From: Paraburkholderia sp. HP33-1
GTDB taxonomy: Bacteria > Pseudomonadota > Gammaproteobacteria > Burkholderiales > Burkholderiaceae
Direction of reading: 5' to 3'
Assembly: GCF_021390595.1 (NCBI RefSeq)
Contig: NZ_JAJEJR010000001.1
Location: 3,286,001-3,350,000 of the forward strand
Length of the DNA: 64,000 bases
Position numbers and translations under genes: made by a program. The notes under the pieces are model-generated. The model ran no database searches, was not told where the DNA came from, and worked only from the letters and a program-made list of their open reading frames with translations. Below, piece by piece: positions 33,398 to 43,811 of the stretch; position 1 is the stretch's first letter; each line of letters opens with the position of its first letter.

Positions 33398-34495
33398 TCA
33401 TACCCGCTGAACGCGGTCGCCCATCGACGACAAACGCGCCATCACGCGCCGGCTCATGTCCGGCAGCGCGGCGATTTCGTCGGCTGCGCCGAGTGCGATC
33501 GCCTCGCGCGGCATGCCGAACACGATGCAGCTCGCTTCGTCCTGCGCCAGCGTATAGGCGCCGGCCTTCTTCATCTCCAGCAGACCGGCCGCGCCGTCGC
33601 GGCCCATGCCGGTCAGAATCACGCCGACCGCGTTCTTGCCCGCATGCTGTGCGGCCGAGCGGAACAGCACATCGACCGACGGACGATGCCGGTTCACCGG
33701 CGGGTCGTCGGACAGGTGCGCAATATAGTTCGCGCCGCTCCTCGCGAGCAACAGATGCGCGTGGCCCGGCGCGATGTACGCGTGCCCCGGCAACACTCGC
33801 TCGCCGTGCTCTGCTTCTTTAACGGTAATCCGGCATAAACCATTGAGGCGTTGCGCGAAAGATTTCGTAAACCCCGGCGGCATGTGCTGCGCGATCAGCA
33901 CCGCGGGCGCATCGGGCGGCAACGGCACCAGTACTTCGCGGATCGCCTCGGTGCCGCCCGTCGACGCACCGACGATGACCAGCTTCTCGGTACTCAGGAG
34001 CGGGTTGTTGAAAAGCGGCGCGGAGCCGACCGGCGCTTGCGCGGCCTGCGCGGCCGCTTGCTGCGCGGGCGCGGCCTGGCGCACGCGCGCGCGGGCCGCC
34101 GCGCGAACCTTGTCGGCCAGTTTTTCCGCGTAGTCGAGCATGCCGTCGCGAATGCCGACCTTCGGCTTGGTCACGAAATCGACCGCGCCGAGTTCGAGCG
34201 CGCGCAGCGTGATTTCGTTGCCGCGCTCGGTCAGCGACGACACCATCACGACCGGCATCGGCCGCAGGCGCATCAGCTTCTCGAGAAAATCGAGGCCGTC
34301 CATGCGCGGCATTTCGACGTCGAGCGTCAACACATCCGGGTTGTGCTGCTTGATGAGCTCGCGCGCGACGAGCGGATCGGGCGCCGTCGCCACCACCGTC
34401 ATGTCCGGCTGGCCATTGATGATCTCGGTCATCAGGCTGCGGATCAGCGCCGAATCGTCGACGCACAATACCTTGATCTTTTGCACAGCGCTCAC
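33398..34495 (-). CDS. cheB: chemoreceptor methylesterase/deamidase CheB
   Basis: 365 residues. CheB removes methyl groups from receptors when phosphorylated by CheA. The receiver domain has [12 protein letters not shown] and the phosphorylated Asp59 in [19 protein letters not shown]. An Ala/Gln-rich linker precedes the esterase domain with the catalytic Ser in [16 protein letters not shown], His in [17 protein letters not shown] and Asp in [14 protein letters not shown]. Start and stop overlaps of four bases link cheR, cheD and cheB. Confidence 0.97.
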   Translation of the reverse strand: MSAVQKIKVLCVDDSALIRSLMTEIINGQPDMTVVATAPDPLVARELIKQHNPDVLTLDVEMPRMDGLDFLEKLMRLRPMPVVMVSSLTERGNEITLRALELGAVDFVTKPKVGIRDGMLDYAEKLADKVRAAARARVRQAAPAQQAAAQAAQAPVGSAPLFNNPLLSTEKLVIVGASTGGTEAIREVLVPLPPDAPAVLIAQHMPPGFTKSFAQRLNGLCRITVKEAEHGERVLPGHAYIAPGHAHLLLARSGANYIAHLSDDPPVNRHRPSVDVLFRSAAQHAGKNAVGVILTGMGRDGAAGLLEMKKAGAYTLAQDEASCIVFGMPREAIALGAADEIAALPDMSRRVMARLSSMGDRVQRV

Positions 34496-35205
34496 GCCTC
34501 CTCTGTGGTTCTGGCGTTGTTGGAATAAGTCGGGCGCGGGCTCGCGCCGAACAGTTCGATTCTCGGCCGCGCGGCGGCCGGCGACGCGAACAGCTCGACC
34601 CGCTGGCGCGCAGCGGCGAGCCGCTCGGCACGCGCTTCAGCGCTTTGCCGCACGAGCGCCTGCTCGCGCTCGGCCACGCCCGCTTCCTGCTGCAAGCGCA
34701 ATTTCTTCACCATCACCTGGCCGGTGCGCGGCATGAACGCAACCTTGCGAGGATGCGAGCCCTGCAGGTCCTCGGCGACGATGCGGATCTTTTCGGTGGC
34801 CAGATAGCGGCGCACGAACTCCGAGTTGCGATCGCCGATGTTCATCGTCGTCATGCCGGCGAGCACCGCGCCGCCGCCGAACACCTTGGCCTCGAAGCGC
34901 TCGCGTCGCCCGCCCGCCTTGATCAGTTCGTTGATCAGCACTTCCATCGCGTACGCGCCGTAGCGCATCGAGTCCGACGCGGCGTGCGCGACGTCAGCGC
35001 CGTCGTCGGGCAGCATGAAGTGATTCATGCCGCCGATGCCCGCGGTGCGGTCCTGAATGCAGGCCGCGACGCACGAGCCAAGCACGGTCACGAGCACCAT
35101 GTCTTCGCTCGTCGTGTAGAACTCGTTGGGCAACAGCTTCACGCCGGGGCGCTGGAAGTGGTTGTCGTAGTACAGGTTCGAAGCGATCGGCAGCGCGCTG
35201 CTCAT
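34492..35205 (-). CDS. cheD: chemoreceptor glutamine deamidase CheD
   Basis: 237 residues. CheD deamidates specific receptor Gln residues and may be controlled by other Che proteins. The catalytic Cys and His are in [12 protein letters not shown] and GGMNHFMLP, and [10 protein letters not shown] and [23 protein letters not shown] are conserved. The C-terminal about 65 residues (Glu/Arg/Ala-rich, coiled) extend beyond the usual 160-200-residue core. It overlaps both cheR and cheB by four bases. Confidence 0.95.
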   Translation of the reverse strand: MSSALPIASNLYYDNHFQRPGVKLLPNEFYTTSEDMVLVTVLGSCVAACIQDRTAGIGGMNHFMLPDDGADVAHAASDSMRYGAYAMEVLINELIKAGGRRERFEAKVFGGGAVLAGMTTMNIGDRNSEFVRRYLATEKIRIVAEDLQGSHPRKVAFMPRTGQVMVKKLRLQQEAGVAEREQALVRQSAEARAERLAAARQRVELFASPAAARPRIELFGASPRPTYSNNARTTEEA

Positions 35206-36164
35206 GCGGCCACCCCGCTCGGTTGAAGCGCGCCATGCGCGTTAGCGCGCGACGGCGCGCGAGCGCCGCCTGCGTCGCGCGCCAGTTCATAGACGGTCTG
35301 GCCGCGCAGCCGGAACATCTCCGTCACGTACGTGAAGTTTTCCGAATGGCCGGCAAACAGCAGACCGCCCGCTTTCATCAGCGGCTCGAAGCGCGTGAGC
35401 ACCTGCGCCTGCGTCGGCTTGTCGAAATAGATCATCACGTTGCGGCAGAAAATCGCGTCGAACTGCGTGCGCAACTGGTAATCGCGATCGGTCAGGTTCA
35501 GTTGCTCGAAGCGCACTAGCGCGCGCACTTCGGGACGCACCTTGACCATCCCCGCATGCGCGCCCGTGCCCTTCAGGAAGAAGCGCTTCAGGCGCTCGGG
35601 CGAGAGATGCTTGACCTGGTCGAACTGGTAGACGCCGGCCTCGGCCTTCGCGAGCACCTGGGTGTCGATGTCGGTCGCGAGCACCGACGCCTGGCGCGCG
35701 CCGCTCTCGCCGAGCGCTTCGATCAGCGTCATCGCGATCGAGTACGGCTCCTCGCCCGTCGACGCCGCCGAGCACCACACGGACACGGGTTGCGCGCGGC
35801 GCGGCACGAACTCGGCGAGGATCGGAAAGTGATGCGCTTCGCGGAAAAACGCGGTCAGGTTCGTGGTCAGCGCATTCGTGAACGCTTCCCACTCGGCCGG
35901 ATCGTTTTCCGCTTCGAGCAGATCGAGATACTGGCGGAACGTATCGATGCCGCGCGCGCGCAAGCGGCGCGCGAGGCGGCTATACGCCATGTCGCGCTTG
36001 TGGTCCGACAGCGAGATGCCCGCCGCGCGATGGATCAGATCGCGGATGCGGGCGAAATCCGCCGCCGTGAATTCGAAATCGCGCCCGGTCTCGACGGACC
36101 TGGCCGGCTCTGTCCGCTCAGGCGCGGCCCGGGCGGGGCGTTGTGGTGCGCGCGTTGCCATCAT
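35202..36164 (-). CDS. cheR: chemoreceptor methyltransferase CheR
   Basis: 320 residues. CheR methylates receptor glutamates with S-adenosylmethionine. The N-terminal helical domain has [19 protein letters not shown] and [12 protein letters not shown]. The methyltransferase domain has the SAM-binding [38 protein letters not shown] and the family motif [17 protein letters not shown]. The MCP just upstream ends in DWETF, the type of tail that CheR binds. The 204 bp between them hold no gene. Confidence 0.97.
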   Translation of the reverse strand: MMATRAPQRPARAAPERTEPARSVETGRDFEFTAADFARIRDLIHRAAGISLSDHKRDMAYSRLARRLRARGIDTFRQYLDLLEAENDPAEWEAFTNALTTNLTAFFREAHHFPILAEFVPRRAQPVSVWCSAASTGEEPYSIAMTLIEALGESGARQASVLATDIDTQVLAKAEAGVYQFDQVKHLSPERLKRFFLKGTGAHAGMVKVRPEVRALVRFEQLNLTDRDYQLRTQFDAIFCRNVMIYFDKPTQAQVLTRFEPLMKAGGLLFAGHSENFTYVTEMFRLRGQTVYELARDAGGARAPSRANAHGALQPSGVAA

Positions 36165-36368
36165 GAAAATTCCTGTCTGCGATATGAGCCATCACGCTTG
36201 CCACCCAGCGGGACTGCCTGGGGGGAAGGAATCGTCTTCGCGGGGTCGCGCCTTCCCGCGAGTGTCATCGACCTACGGCCGGCTCGCGGCACGCGGGGCG
36301 CGCGTGCTTCGATGCTTCGCCCATCTGCGGGCGCGATGCCGGTTGACCACATGTCACTCTGCCGTTGC

Positions 36369-38243
36369 CTAGAAGGTTTCCCAGTCCGCGTCCGAGCTTG
36401 CGCTCGCCGTGCTTGCCGCAGAGGCGCGCGTGGGCGTGTCGGTCTTGACGCGAGTCGTGGCTGCGGCCGGCCTGGGTTTCAGTGCCGGTTCAACGCGTGC
36501 GGCTGCGTCATGCGGGGCCGGGGCCGTCGCTGCCGCCGCGGTTGCCGTCGTTGCGTTGCCGGCAGGCGTTGCGTGGCTCGCGCCGGCTGCGTTTGCCGGA
36601 GTCGCGCCGCTCGCCGCTTGCGGTCTTGCTTTGGCGAACTGCGCGGGCGTCTGCGTACGCGCCGCCGGTGCGCTCTGGCGCGCCGGTGCGCCGGGCACCT
36701 TCCAGCCGCTCAGCACCGCCTGCAACTGCTGCGTCTGGTCTTCGAGCGACGCCGCCGCGGCCGCCGCCTGCTCAACCAGCGCCGCATTCTGCTGCGTCAC
36801 CGAATCCATCTGCACGACCGCGCGATTGACCTGCTCGATGCCGCCCGACTGCTCTTCCGATGCCGCGCTGATCTCGCCCATGATGTCGGTCACGCGACGC
36901 ACCGCCTGGACGATTTCGTCCATCGTCGTACCCGCACGGCCGACCAGCTCGGAGCCGCTCTTCACCTTGTCGGCCGAATCGCCGATCAGCTCCTTGATCT
37001 CCTTGGCGGCGCTCGCGCTGCGCTGCGCGAGGCTGCGCACTTCGCCCGCGACCACCGCGAAGCCGCGGCCCTGCTCGCCGGCGCGCGCGGCTTCGACCGC
37101 CGCGTTCAGCGCGAGGATGTTGGTCTGGAAGGCGATGCCCTCGATCACGCCGATGATGTCGACAACCTTGTTCGAGCTGGTCGCGATCTCCTGCATCGTC
37201 GTGACGACCTGGCTCACCACGTCGCCACCGCGCGTCGCGATGTCCGACGCGTTGACCGCGAGCTGGCTCGCCTGGCGCGCGTTCTCGGTGTTCTGCCGCA
37301 CGGTGCCCGTCAGCTGATCCATGCTCGATGCGGTTTCCTGCAGCGACGCGGCCTGCTGCTCAGTGCGCTGCGACAGATCGGTGTTGCCCATCGCGATTTC
37401 GCGCGCGCCGGTGTCGATCGATTCGGTGCCGCTGCGCACCGCGCGCAGCATCGTCGCGAGGCTGTCCTGCATCCGTTTGATGCCCGCGAACAGACGGCCG
37501 ATTTCATTGCCGCTATATGCGTCGACCGTACCGGACAGATCGCCCGCGGCGATCCGCTCGAAGCACGCGGTCGCGTCGGCCAGCGGCTGCACGATGAGCC
37601 CGCGCAGCGCGAAGCGGATGCCCACCACCACCAGCAGCGCGACCGCCGTGACCGCGCCGATCAGCGTGATCATCAGCGACGCGTTCGACTGCGCGCTCGC
37701 CTCCTGATCGGCCACGCTCTGGCGCAGGGCCTGGATCACCGTTGCCGCGGCCGCGTCGTAGGCGATGAACATCGGACTGATCTTCGTGTCCGCGACCGCG
37801 TGATACGCGTCGAGATTGTTCGCGTTCAACGCGGCGAATTCGACGTCGACGCCGTCGTGCATCACCGTCGTGTGCTTGGCGAGCACATCGTCGAGCAAGG
37901 CCTGATCGACGCCGTGCTTCGGCGCGTCGAGATACGTCTGCCAGCTCTGATTGCCCTTGCCGAGCAACTCCTGCGCGCGATTGAGCACCTTCTTCGCCTC
38001 GTCCGCGTTGCCGGCGGCCGTCAGCGTGTTGAAGCGGTCGATCGCGATGCGCGAGCGCAGCAGATACGCGGACGCATCGTCGAGCGCATGAATCGCGACC
38101 AGCTCGCCGCGCGCGATACGATCGAGCGAACCGCTCGCGCGATTCAGCGCGGTCAGCCCGAGCGCGCCGACCACCACGGTCAGCGCTACCAGAAGAGTCC
38201 CCACTATCGTCAGCGACGTGCGGATCGACCACCTGCTCAGCAT
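36369..38243 (-). CDS. methyl-accepting chemotaxis protein (Tar/Tsr type) with DWETF tether
   Basis: 624 residues. An N-terminal membrane segment (about 13-33) and a second (about 190-212) enclose a helical periplasmic ligand domain like the four-helix-bundle Tar type. HAMP follows (about 213-266), then the signalling coiled coil with the hairpin tip [19 protein letters not shown] and [20 protein letters not shown]. After the last methylation helix there is a low-complexity Ala/Thr/Pro tail of about 110 residues ending in DWETF, the pentapeptide that tethers CheR and CheB. The ligand cannot be read from the sequence. It lies 39 bp after cheW, inside the chemotaxis operon. Confidence 0.93.
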   Translation of the reverse strand: MLSRWSIRTSLTIVGTLLVALTVVVGALGLTALNRASGSLDRIARGELVAIHALDDASAYLLRSRIAIDRFNTLTAAGNADEAKKVLNRAQELLGKGNQSWQTYLDAPKHGVDQALLDDVLAKHTTVMHDGVDVEFAALNANNLDAYHAVADTKISPMFIAYDAAAATVIQALRQSVADQEASAQSNASLMITLIGAVTAVALLVVVGIRFALRGLIVQPLADATACFERIAAGDLSGTVDAYSGNEIGRLFAGIKRMQDSLATMLRAVRSGTESIDTGAREIAMGNTDLSQRTEQQAASLQETASSMDQLTGTVRQNTENARQASQLAVNASDIATRGGDVVSQVVTTMQEIATSSNKVVDIIGVIEGIAFQTNILALNAAVEAARAGEQGRGFAVVAGEVRSLAQRSASAAKEIKELIGDSADKVKSGSELVGRAGTTMDEIVQAVRRVTDIMGEISAASEEQSGGIEQVNRAVVQMDSVTQQNAALVEQAAAAAASLEDQTQQLQAVLSGWKVPGAPARQSAPAARTQTPAQFAKARPQAASGATPANAAGASHATPAGNATTATAAAATAPAPHDAAARVEPALKPRPAAATTRVKTDTPTRASAASTASASSDADWETF

Positions 38244-38282
38244 CTTGATGCTCCCTTTGCTGTGTTCCGTTGCAGCCTGTCG

Positions 38283-38816
38283 TTAAACGCCGAGCGTTTC
38301 CATCAGCGACATTTCGGAGCTGGTCATCAGCTTCTCGATGTCCATCAGGATCAGCATGCGGCCGTCGACCGTGCCGAGACCGGTCAGGTACTCGGTGGTC
38401 AGCGTCGCGCCGAACTCCGGCGCCGGCATGATCTGATCGACCGCGAGCGTGAGCACGTCCGACACGCCGTCCACCACCATCCCGACCACGCGATGCGCGA
38501 CGTTCAGGATGATCACGACGGTCTGATGGTCGTACTCGACGCGGCCCAGATGGAACTTGATGCGCATGTCGACGATCGGCACGATGATGCCGCGCAGGTT
38601 GATCACGCCCTTGATGAACTCGGGCGCGTTGGCGATGCGCGTCACGTTGTCGTAGCCGCGGATTTCCTGCACCTTCAGGATGTCGATGCCGTACTCTTCC
38701 GCGCCGAGCGTGAAGACGAGGAATTCCTGACCGCCGGCGTCCGCCTGCGCGTCGCGGCGGCCATTCGTACCGCTCGCGTTTGCGACGCTCGAATTGATGG
38801 ATTGGACTTCTGCCAC
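38283..38816 (-). CDS. cheW: chemotaxis coupling protein CheW
   Basis: 177 residues from the GTG at 38816 (GGGGG five bases upstream); a TTG four codons earlier is possible. CheW links receptors to CheA. The SH3-like fold shows [54 protein letters not shown] and the C-terminal [19 protein letters not shown]. It lies between cheA and the MCP gene, as in enteric bacteria. Confidence 0.95.
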   Translation of the reverse strand: MAEVQSINSSVANASGTNGRRDAQADAGGQEFLVFTLGAEEYGIDILKVQEIRGYDNVTRIANAPEFIKGVINLRGIIVPIVDMRIKFHLGRVEYDHQTVVIILNVAHRVVGMVVDGVSDVLTLAVDQIMPAPEFGATLTTEYLTGLGTVDGRMLILMDIEKLMTSSEMSLMETLGV

Positions 38817-38894
38817 GTTAGCCCCCAAACGGTTGGGATGAATTGAGTTGAAGTTGTGTTGCGTTGTCTGTCAATGCCGCGTTTAACGCGCGCG

Positions 38895-41249
38895 TCATGC
38901 GAAGCTCATCGCCTGATGCGCCTGCGCATGCCCATGTGCATGACGCGTTTCGCGGTTCAGCGCCGCAACGTCCACGATCAGCGCGACGCTGCCGTCGCCG
39001 AGAATGGTCGCAGCGGAAATCCCGTGCACCTTGCGGTAATTCGTTTCCAGATTCTTCACGACCACCTGCTGCTGGCCGACGAGTTCGTCGATCAGCATCG
39101 CGAAGCGCCGTCCCTCGGTCTGCATGATCGTGACGATGCCCTGGGTCGGCTCCTGCTTCGCGTCCGACACGTTGAACACCTCATGCAGCGCGACGAGCGG
39201 CAGGTATTCGCCACGCACGCGCACCACGCGTTCACCGTTGGCGACCGTGTAGATGTCTTCGGCTCGCGGCTGCAGCGACTCCATCACGAAGTTCAGCGGC
39301 AGGATGAAGATCTCGTTGCCGATTTTCACCGACATGCCGTCGAGAATCGCGAGCGTGAGCGGCAACACGATGCGCGTGGTGCTGCCCTTGCCCGCGTGCG
39401 ACGTGATCTCGACGTGACCGCCCATCGACTGGATGTTGCGCTTCACCACATCCATGCCGACGCCGCGGCCCGACACGTCGGTAACCTGCTCGGCCGTCGA
39501 GAAGCCCGGCAGGAAGATCAGGTTCCAGACTTCCTCGTCGGTCATCGTTTCGCTGACCTGCATGCCCTGCTTCGCAGCCTTGGCGAGAATCTTGTCGCGG
39601 CGCAGGCCGGCGCCGTCATCGCTGACCTCGATGACGATGTTGCCGCCGTGGTGCGCCGCCGACAGCACCAGCTGACCGGTCGAGTCCTTGCCTGCCGCGC
39701 GCCGCGCCTCCACGGTTTCGATGCCGTGGTCGAGGCTGTTGCGCACGAGGTGCGTCAACGGATCGATGATCCGTTCGATGAGGCTCTTGTCGAGTTCGGT
39801 CGCCTGACCGAAGGTGACGAGTTCGACCTCCTTGCCGAGTTTCGCCGCGAGATCGCGCACCAGACGCGGGAAGCGGCTGAACACGTAATCCATCGGCATC
39901 ATGCGGATCGACATCACCGCTTCCTGCAGATCGCGCGCGTTGCGCTCGAGTTGCGCCATGCCGTTAAAGAGCCGGTCGTGCAACGCCGGATCGAACGTGC
40001 TGGTGGTCTCCGCGAGCATGGCCTGCGTGATCACCAGCTCACCGACCAGGTTGATCAGCTGATCGACCTTCTCGACGCCGACGCGAATCGAGCTGCCTTC
40101 GCCACCGGCCGCCGCGGCGGCCGGACGGGCCGCCTTGCGGTCCTGGTCGGCGGATGCGGTGGAAGCCGGCTTGGCCGCTGCCTGGGCCGCGGCGAGTGCC
40201 GCTGCCGTCGGCTCGGCGCTGCCCGCGCTTGCGGGCGCAGCGGTTTGGACCGCTGGGGCCGCCGATGCCGCGGGCTCCGCGTGGATGACCGGATGCGCTT
40301 GCGCCTGCGCCGCCGGAGCGGCGGGCACGACATGCGCGGCCGGCGCCGGTGTCTGGGCGGCAGCGTCGGGCGTTCCAGGTTCGCCCTGCTGCGCGTCGTC
40401 TGCCGGCGCGGTGCCGCGGCCGATCGTGATCTGACTTTCGTCGATCACGAAGCAGCACACGGCGATGATGTCGTCGGAGGGTACGTCGCTCGCCAGCCAC
40501 AGCATCAGATCGCTGCCGCTCTTGACCTGCCCGACGATATTGCCCAGGTTGCCCAGCTCTTCCGTCAGCAGTTCCTGGTCTTTCTCTCCCACGCCCCGTA
40601 GCGTAATTTTCAGATGAGGCCCGGCGCCGTCGGCCGTGCCCGCGGCTTGCCCGGTCTGCGCCGGTTCGCCGCCCCCCCATTCGCCCGCCGCCTGCACCGC
40701 CTGTTCGACGACGTGTTCGGGCGGGATGCCGCCTGGCTCCTGTACTGCCGTTGTTTGTGCTGCTGTTTGGGTTGTTGTTGGCTGTGCTGCCGCGGGCGCG
40801 GCCGGCGCGGCTTCGACGATCGCAGCCGCGGCTGCCGGCGCCGGTGCGCCGCCCATGCGGCTTTCCGCATGCAGTTGCTCGAGCTTCGCGCAGATCGCGC
40901 GTGCCACCGCCGCATCTGGCTCGGCGCTCGCGCGATAGTCGGCGAGCTGGCCGGACAGCACGTCCTTGGTTTCGAGGAACGTGTCGATCATGTCCTTGCG
41001 CAGCACCAGCTCGTTGTTGCGCGCCCGATCGAGCAGCGACTCGAGAATGTGCGTCGTCTCGGTCAGCGCGGTAAAGCCGAACGTCGCCGCGCCGCCCTTG
41101 ATCGAATGCGCAGCGCGGAAGATCGCCGCAAGGTCTTCGGGGTCCGGGCGGGCCACGTCGAGATTGAGCAGCAACTGCTCCATCTGCGCGAGCAGTTCGT
41201 CCGCTTCGTCGAAGAACGTCTGATAGAACTGTGTGATATCGAGTGTCAT
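38895..41249 (-). CDS. cheA: chemotaxis histidine kinase CheA
   Basis: 784 residues. CheA passes phosphate to CheY and CheB under receptor control. The Hpt domain has His48 in FRAAHSIKGGAATFGF. A long Ala/Pro linker, a P2-like domain (LKITLRGVGEKDQELLTEEL), and a second Ala-rich linker follow; then dimerisation and the kinase domain (LTHLVRNSLDHGIE, IVIEVSDDGAGL, GRGVGMDVVKRNI) and the CheW-like C-terminal domain (VRVRGEYLPLVALHEVF). All boxes are intact. The start has a modest CCAGGC upstream. Confidence 0.97.
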   Translation of the reverse strand: MTLDITQFYQTFFDEADELLAQMEQLLLNLDVARPDPEDLAAIFRAAHSIKGGAATFGFTALTETTHILESLLDRARNNELVLRKDMIDTFLETKDVLSGQLADYRASAEPDAAVARAICAKLEQLHAESRMGGAPAPAAAAAIVEAAPAAPAAAQPTTTQTAAQTTAVQEPGGIPPEHVVEQAVQAAGEWGGGEPAQTGQAAGTADGAGPHLKITLRGVGEKDQELLTEELGNLGNIVGQVKSGSDLMLWLASDVPSDDIIAVCCFVIDESQITIGRGTAPADDAQQGEPGTPDAAAQTPAPAAHVVPAAPAAQAQAHPVIHAEPAASAAPAVQTAAPASAGSAEPTAAALAAAQAAAKPASTASADQDRKAARPAAAAAGGEGSSIRVGVEKVDQLINLVGELVITQAMLAETTSTFDPALHDRLFNGMAQLERNARDLQEAVMSIRMMPMDYVFSRFPRLVRDLAAKLGKEVELVTFGQATELDKSLIERIIDPLTHLVRNSLDHGIETVEARRAAGKDSTGQLVLSAAHHGGNIVIEVSDDGAGLRRDKILAKAAKQGMQVSETMTDEEVWNLIFLPGFSTAEQVTDVSGRGVGMDVVKRNIQSMGGHVEITSHAGKGSTTRIVLPLTLAILDGMSVKIGNEIFILPLNFVMESLQPRAEDIYTVANGERVVRVRGEYLPLVALHEVFNVSDAKQEPTQGIVTIMQTEGRRFAMLIDELVGQQQVVVKNLETNYRKVHGISAATILGDGSVALIVDVAALNRETRHAHGHAQAHQAMSFA

Positions 41250-41352
41250 GCCTGGTTCACCGCGAGAGTGCCTGTCTGGCGTGAGCTGCCGTGCAGCCGC
41301 GTCGAGAGCTATCTGTCTGTACTGGGTCTAAAGGTGGCGTCGATTGCGCGGA

Positions 41353-41730
41353 TCACGCCGGGTCCGGCTCGGACAGCGCTGCCACCAGCTCGGTCAGCAT
41401 GTCCGGGTCGAGCGGCTTTTCGATCCAGCCAGTCGCGCCCGCCGCGCGCGCCGCCTCTTTGAAGGGTTCGCCCGATTCCGTCGTGAGGACGAGGATGGGC
41501 GTCGCCTGATAGGCCGGATTTCCGCGCAACGCGGTGATCAGATCGAGACCGGTCTTGCCGGGCATGTGCTGGTCGGTCAACACCAGATCGAACGCCATCG
41601 AGAGCGCGTTTTCGAGCCCTTCGTTGCCGTCCGCCGCGAGCGTGACCTCATAGCCGGCACCCGTCAGCGTCGCGGCGAGGATTTGCCGCATCGATGCCGA
41701 GTCGTCCACTGCCAGGATGTGCCTGATCAT
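41353..41730 (-). CDS. CheY-like single-domain response regulator
   Basis: 125 residues. A stand-alone receiver domain with Asp9-Asp10 (AVDDSASMRQIL), the phosphorylation site Asp53 (VLTDQHMPGKTGLDLI), Thr83 (VLTTES) and Lys105 (WIEKPLD). It is not a copy of the CheY at 32941: the residues around the active site differ. It lies between motB and cheA. It may be a second motor regulator, a phosphate sink, or act on other targets; the sequence does not decide. Confidence 0.92.
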   Translation of the reverse strand: MIRHILAVDDSASMRQILAATLTGAGYEVTLAADGNEGLENALSMAFDLVLTDQHMPGKTGLDLITALRGNPAYQATPILVLTTESGEPFKEAARAAGATGWIEKPLDPDMLTELVAALSEPDPA

Positions 41731-41781
41731 GAAAACCTCGCTGCGCTTAACACTGTGCCGCGGCCCGGCGGCCGCGACCTG

Positions 41782-42792
41782 TTACTGGGCCGCCGGCGCT
41801 GCCGCCGGCAACTTCGGTGCAACCGTCACCGGCTGCGCAAGTTTTTGCAGCAGCGGCTTCGAGCCGGCTGCGTCGTCCGACAAGGTCGTCGTCGTGGAGT
41901 CGTCGTGATCGAGCGCCTCCTCGGACTTCCTGTTCAGCACGATGATGCTGATGCGGCGGTTCTCCGGATCGAGCGGGTCCGCCTTGTTCAGGTTCTGCGT
42001 CGACGCGAGGCCGAGCACCCGCATCACCTTCGCTTCGTCCATGCCGCCGGCAATCAGCTCGCGCCGCGAAGCGTTGGCGCGATCGGCCGACAGCTCCCAG
42101 TTGCTATAGCCCTTGTCGCCGCCCGCGTACGGCACCGCGTCGGTGTGGCCCTGCACGATGATGCGGTTCGGCACGTCGTTCAGCGTATGGCCGATCTCGC
42201 GCAGAATGTCGCGCATGTACGGCTCGACGACGTCGCGCGCGGTCGCGAACATCGGCCGCTTCTGCGAGTCGACGATCTCGATGCGCAAGCCGGTCAACGT
42301 CGAGTCGATGCGGATCTGCTGCTTGAACTGGCGCAGCACCGGGTTCGCCTCGATCGCGGCCATCAGCTTGACCTGCAGGTCGTGCAGACGCACCTGTTCC
42401 TGGCGTTCCAGCGCGCCTGTCAACTGCTTCACCGCGTCGTCGTTGTTATGCGACGCGGTGCGCTCGGCGCGGCTGCTGCTGCCGTCGGTCGAGCGGGTCA
42501 CGCCCTGCGCGTCGGTGGAGATGTCGCGCCCGCCGCCCTTCAGGATGCTCGAATCTTCGGCGCTGCGATCGCCGCCCCACAGCGTGATCTTCAGCGGCTG
42601 GTTGAAGTAGTCGGCGATGCCTTTCAGCTGCACGGTGGAGGCCGAGCTCAGCAGCCACATCAGCAGGAAGAACGCCATCATCGCGGTCATGAAGTCCGCG
42701 TACGCGAGCTTCCACGCGCCGCCGTGATGACCGGCCTTTTTGGGCGAAGCGCGCTTGACAACGATTGCGCGGTCTTTGTCCTTGCTGCTCAT
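41782..42792 (-). CDS. motB: flagellar stator protein MotB
   Basis: 336 residues from the ATG at 42792 (AGGA ten bases upstream); the open frame upstream overlaps motA. MotB anchors the stator to peptidoglycan and carries the proton. The single membrane helix has the proton-binding Asp33 in AYADFMTAMMAFFLLMWLLS. The plug and linker follow, then an OmpA-like domain with IIVQGHTDAVPYA and NWELSADRANASRRELIAGG. Asp-type stators of this kind use protons. Confidence 0.97.
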   Translation of the reverse strand: MSSKDKDRAIVVKRASPKKAGHHGGAWKLAYADFMTAMMAFFLLMWLLSSASTVQLKGIADYFNQPLKITLWGGDRSAEDSSILKGGGRDISTDAQGVTRSTDGSSSRAERTASHNNDDAVKQLTGALERQEQVRLHDLQVKLMAAIEANPVLRQFKQQIRIDSTLTGLRIEIVDSQKRPMFATARDVVEPYMRDILREIGHTLNDVPNRIIVQGHTDAVPYAGGDKGYSNWELSADRANASRRELIAGGMDEAKVMRVLGLASTQNLNKADPLDPENRRISIIVLNRKSEEALDHDDSTTTTLSDDAAGSKPLLQKLAQPVTVAPKLPAAAPAAQ

Positions 42793-42814
42793 CGGTTCGC
42801 TTCCTGTCGCCTTC

Positions 42815-43675
42815 TTATTTCGCCTTGACGCGGCGCACGTGCTCTTCGAGTTCGGCGAACGACGGGCGCTCGGTCGAGAAGAGCACCTTGCGGCCGAACT
42901 CGACCGCAATGGCGGGCGCGTAGCCGTTCAGACTCGCGAGGATCGTCACCTTGATGCACTGGAACATCTTGGTCGACTCGGTCACGCGCTGCTCGGCGAC
43001 GCTCGCGAGCGGCCCGATCAGCCCGTACGAAAGCAGAATGCCGAGGAAGGTACCGACGAGCGCCTGCGCGATCATCTCGCCGAGCACCGCGGGCGGCTTG
43101 TCGGCCGAGGCCATCGTGTGCACCACGCCCATCACCGCGGCGACGATACCGAACGCCGGCATCGCATCGCCGACCTTGGTCAGCGCGTGCGCGGGCGCCT
43201 CGCCTTCCTGGTGGTGCGTCTCGATCTCCTCGTCCATCAGGCTTTCGATCTCGAACGCGTTCATGTTGCCGCCGACCATCAGCCGCAGGTAGTCGGTCAG
43301 GAACTCGATGATGTGCTTGTCGGCGAGGATCTTCGGATACTGCGTGAAGATCGGACTCTTCGACGGATCATCGATGTCGGCTTCGAGCGTCAGCGTGCCT
43401 TCCTTGCGCGCTTTCGCGAGCAGCACGTACAGGAGCCCCATCAGCTCCATGTAGACGTCCTTGTTGTACTTCGCGCCCTTGAACAGGGTCGGAATGACGC
43501 GCAGCGTCGCCTTGATCGTCTTCATCCCGTTGCCGAGAATGAACGCGCCGAGTCCAGCGCCGACGATCATCAGCACTTCAACGGGTTGCAGCAGCGCGCC
43601 GAGATGGCCGCCTTCCAGCGCGTAACCGCCGAAAACGGACAACAGCGTCACGAGTGTTCCCACGAAAATCAGCAC
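42815..43675 (-). CDS. motA: flagellar stator protein MotA
   Basis: 286 residues with four membrane segments. MotA surrounds MotB and its cytoplasmic loop touches FliG. Family features are FVGTLVTLLSVFGGYALEGGH at the start, KYNKDVYMELMGLLYVLLAKARKEG in the cytoplasmic loop with the charged residues, and GIVAAVMGVVHTM and SYGLIGPLASVAEQ with the conserved Pro in the last helices. The 136-bp gap to flhC holds a FliA-type promoter, so motAB and the che genes are probably one late transcript apart from flhDC. Confidence 0.97.
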   Translation of the reverse strand: MLIFVGTLVTLLSVFGGYALEGGHLGALLQPVEVLMIVGAGLGAFILGNGMKTIKATLRVIPTLFKGAKYNKDVYMELMGLLYVLLAKARKEGTLTLEADIDDPSKSPIFTQYPKILADKHIIEFLTDYLRLMVGGNMNAFEIESLMDEEIETHHQEGEAPAHALTKVGDAMPAFGIVAAVMGVVHTMASADKPPAVLGEMIAQALVGTFLGILLSYGLIGPLASVAEQRVTESTKMFQCIKVTILASLNGYAPAIAVEFGRKVLFSTERPSFAELEEHVRRVKAK

Positions 43676-43720
43676 TGCCGAGCCCTCACAAAGAAGCGAC
43701 GGTCACCGTCGTTAGTCTGG

Positions 43721-43747
43721 TTTACGGCACCGCAGCGGAAAACTTTG
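43721..43747 (-). promoter_or_regulatory. FliA (sigma-28) promoter for the motAB-che operon
   Basis: Minus-strand CAAA, a 15-bp spacer and GCCGTAAA. The consensus is TAAA, 15 bp, GCCGATAA. It lies 46 bp upstream of the motA ATG and downstream of flhC. The position is the same as that of the enteric motA promoter, which supports the call. Confidence 0.82.
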
Positions 43748-43811
43748 GGGGAAAAGGGGGCGCTCGGGTCCGGTGTAAACCAGAGGCTTGCGCCCCATCA
43801 ACGCGTGCCGC

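Noticed and set aside
35556..38846. 1096-codon plus-strand open frame over cheR, the MCP gene and cheW
   Set aside because: It would cross three certain genes on the other strand; Arg/His-rich without any domain.
38856..40601. 581-codon plus-strand open frame over cheA
   Set aside because: Antisense to cheA; no domain, no ribosome-binding site.
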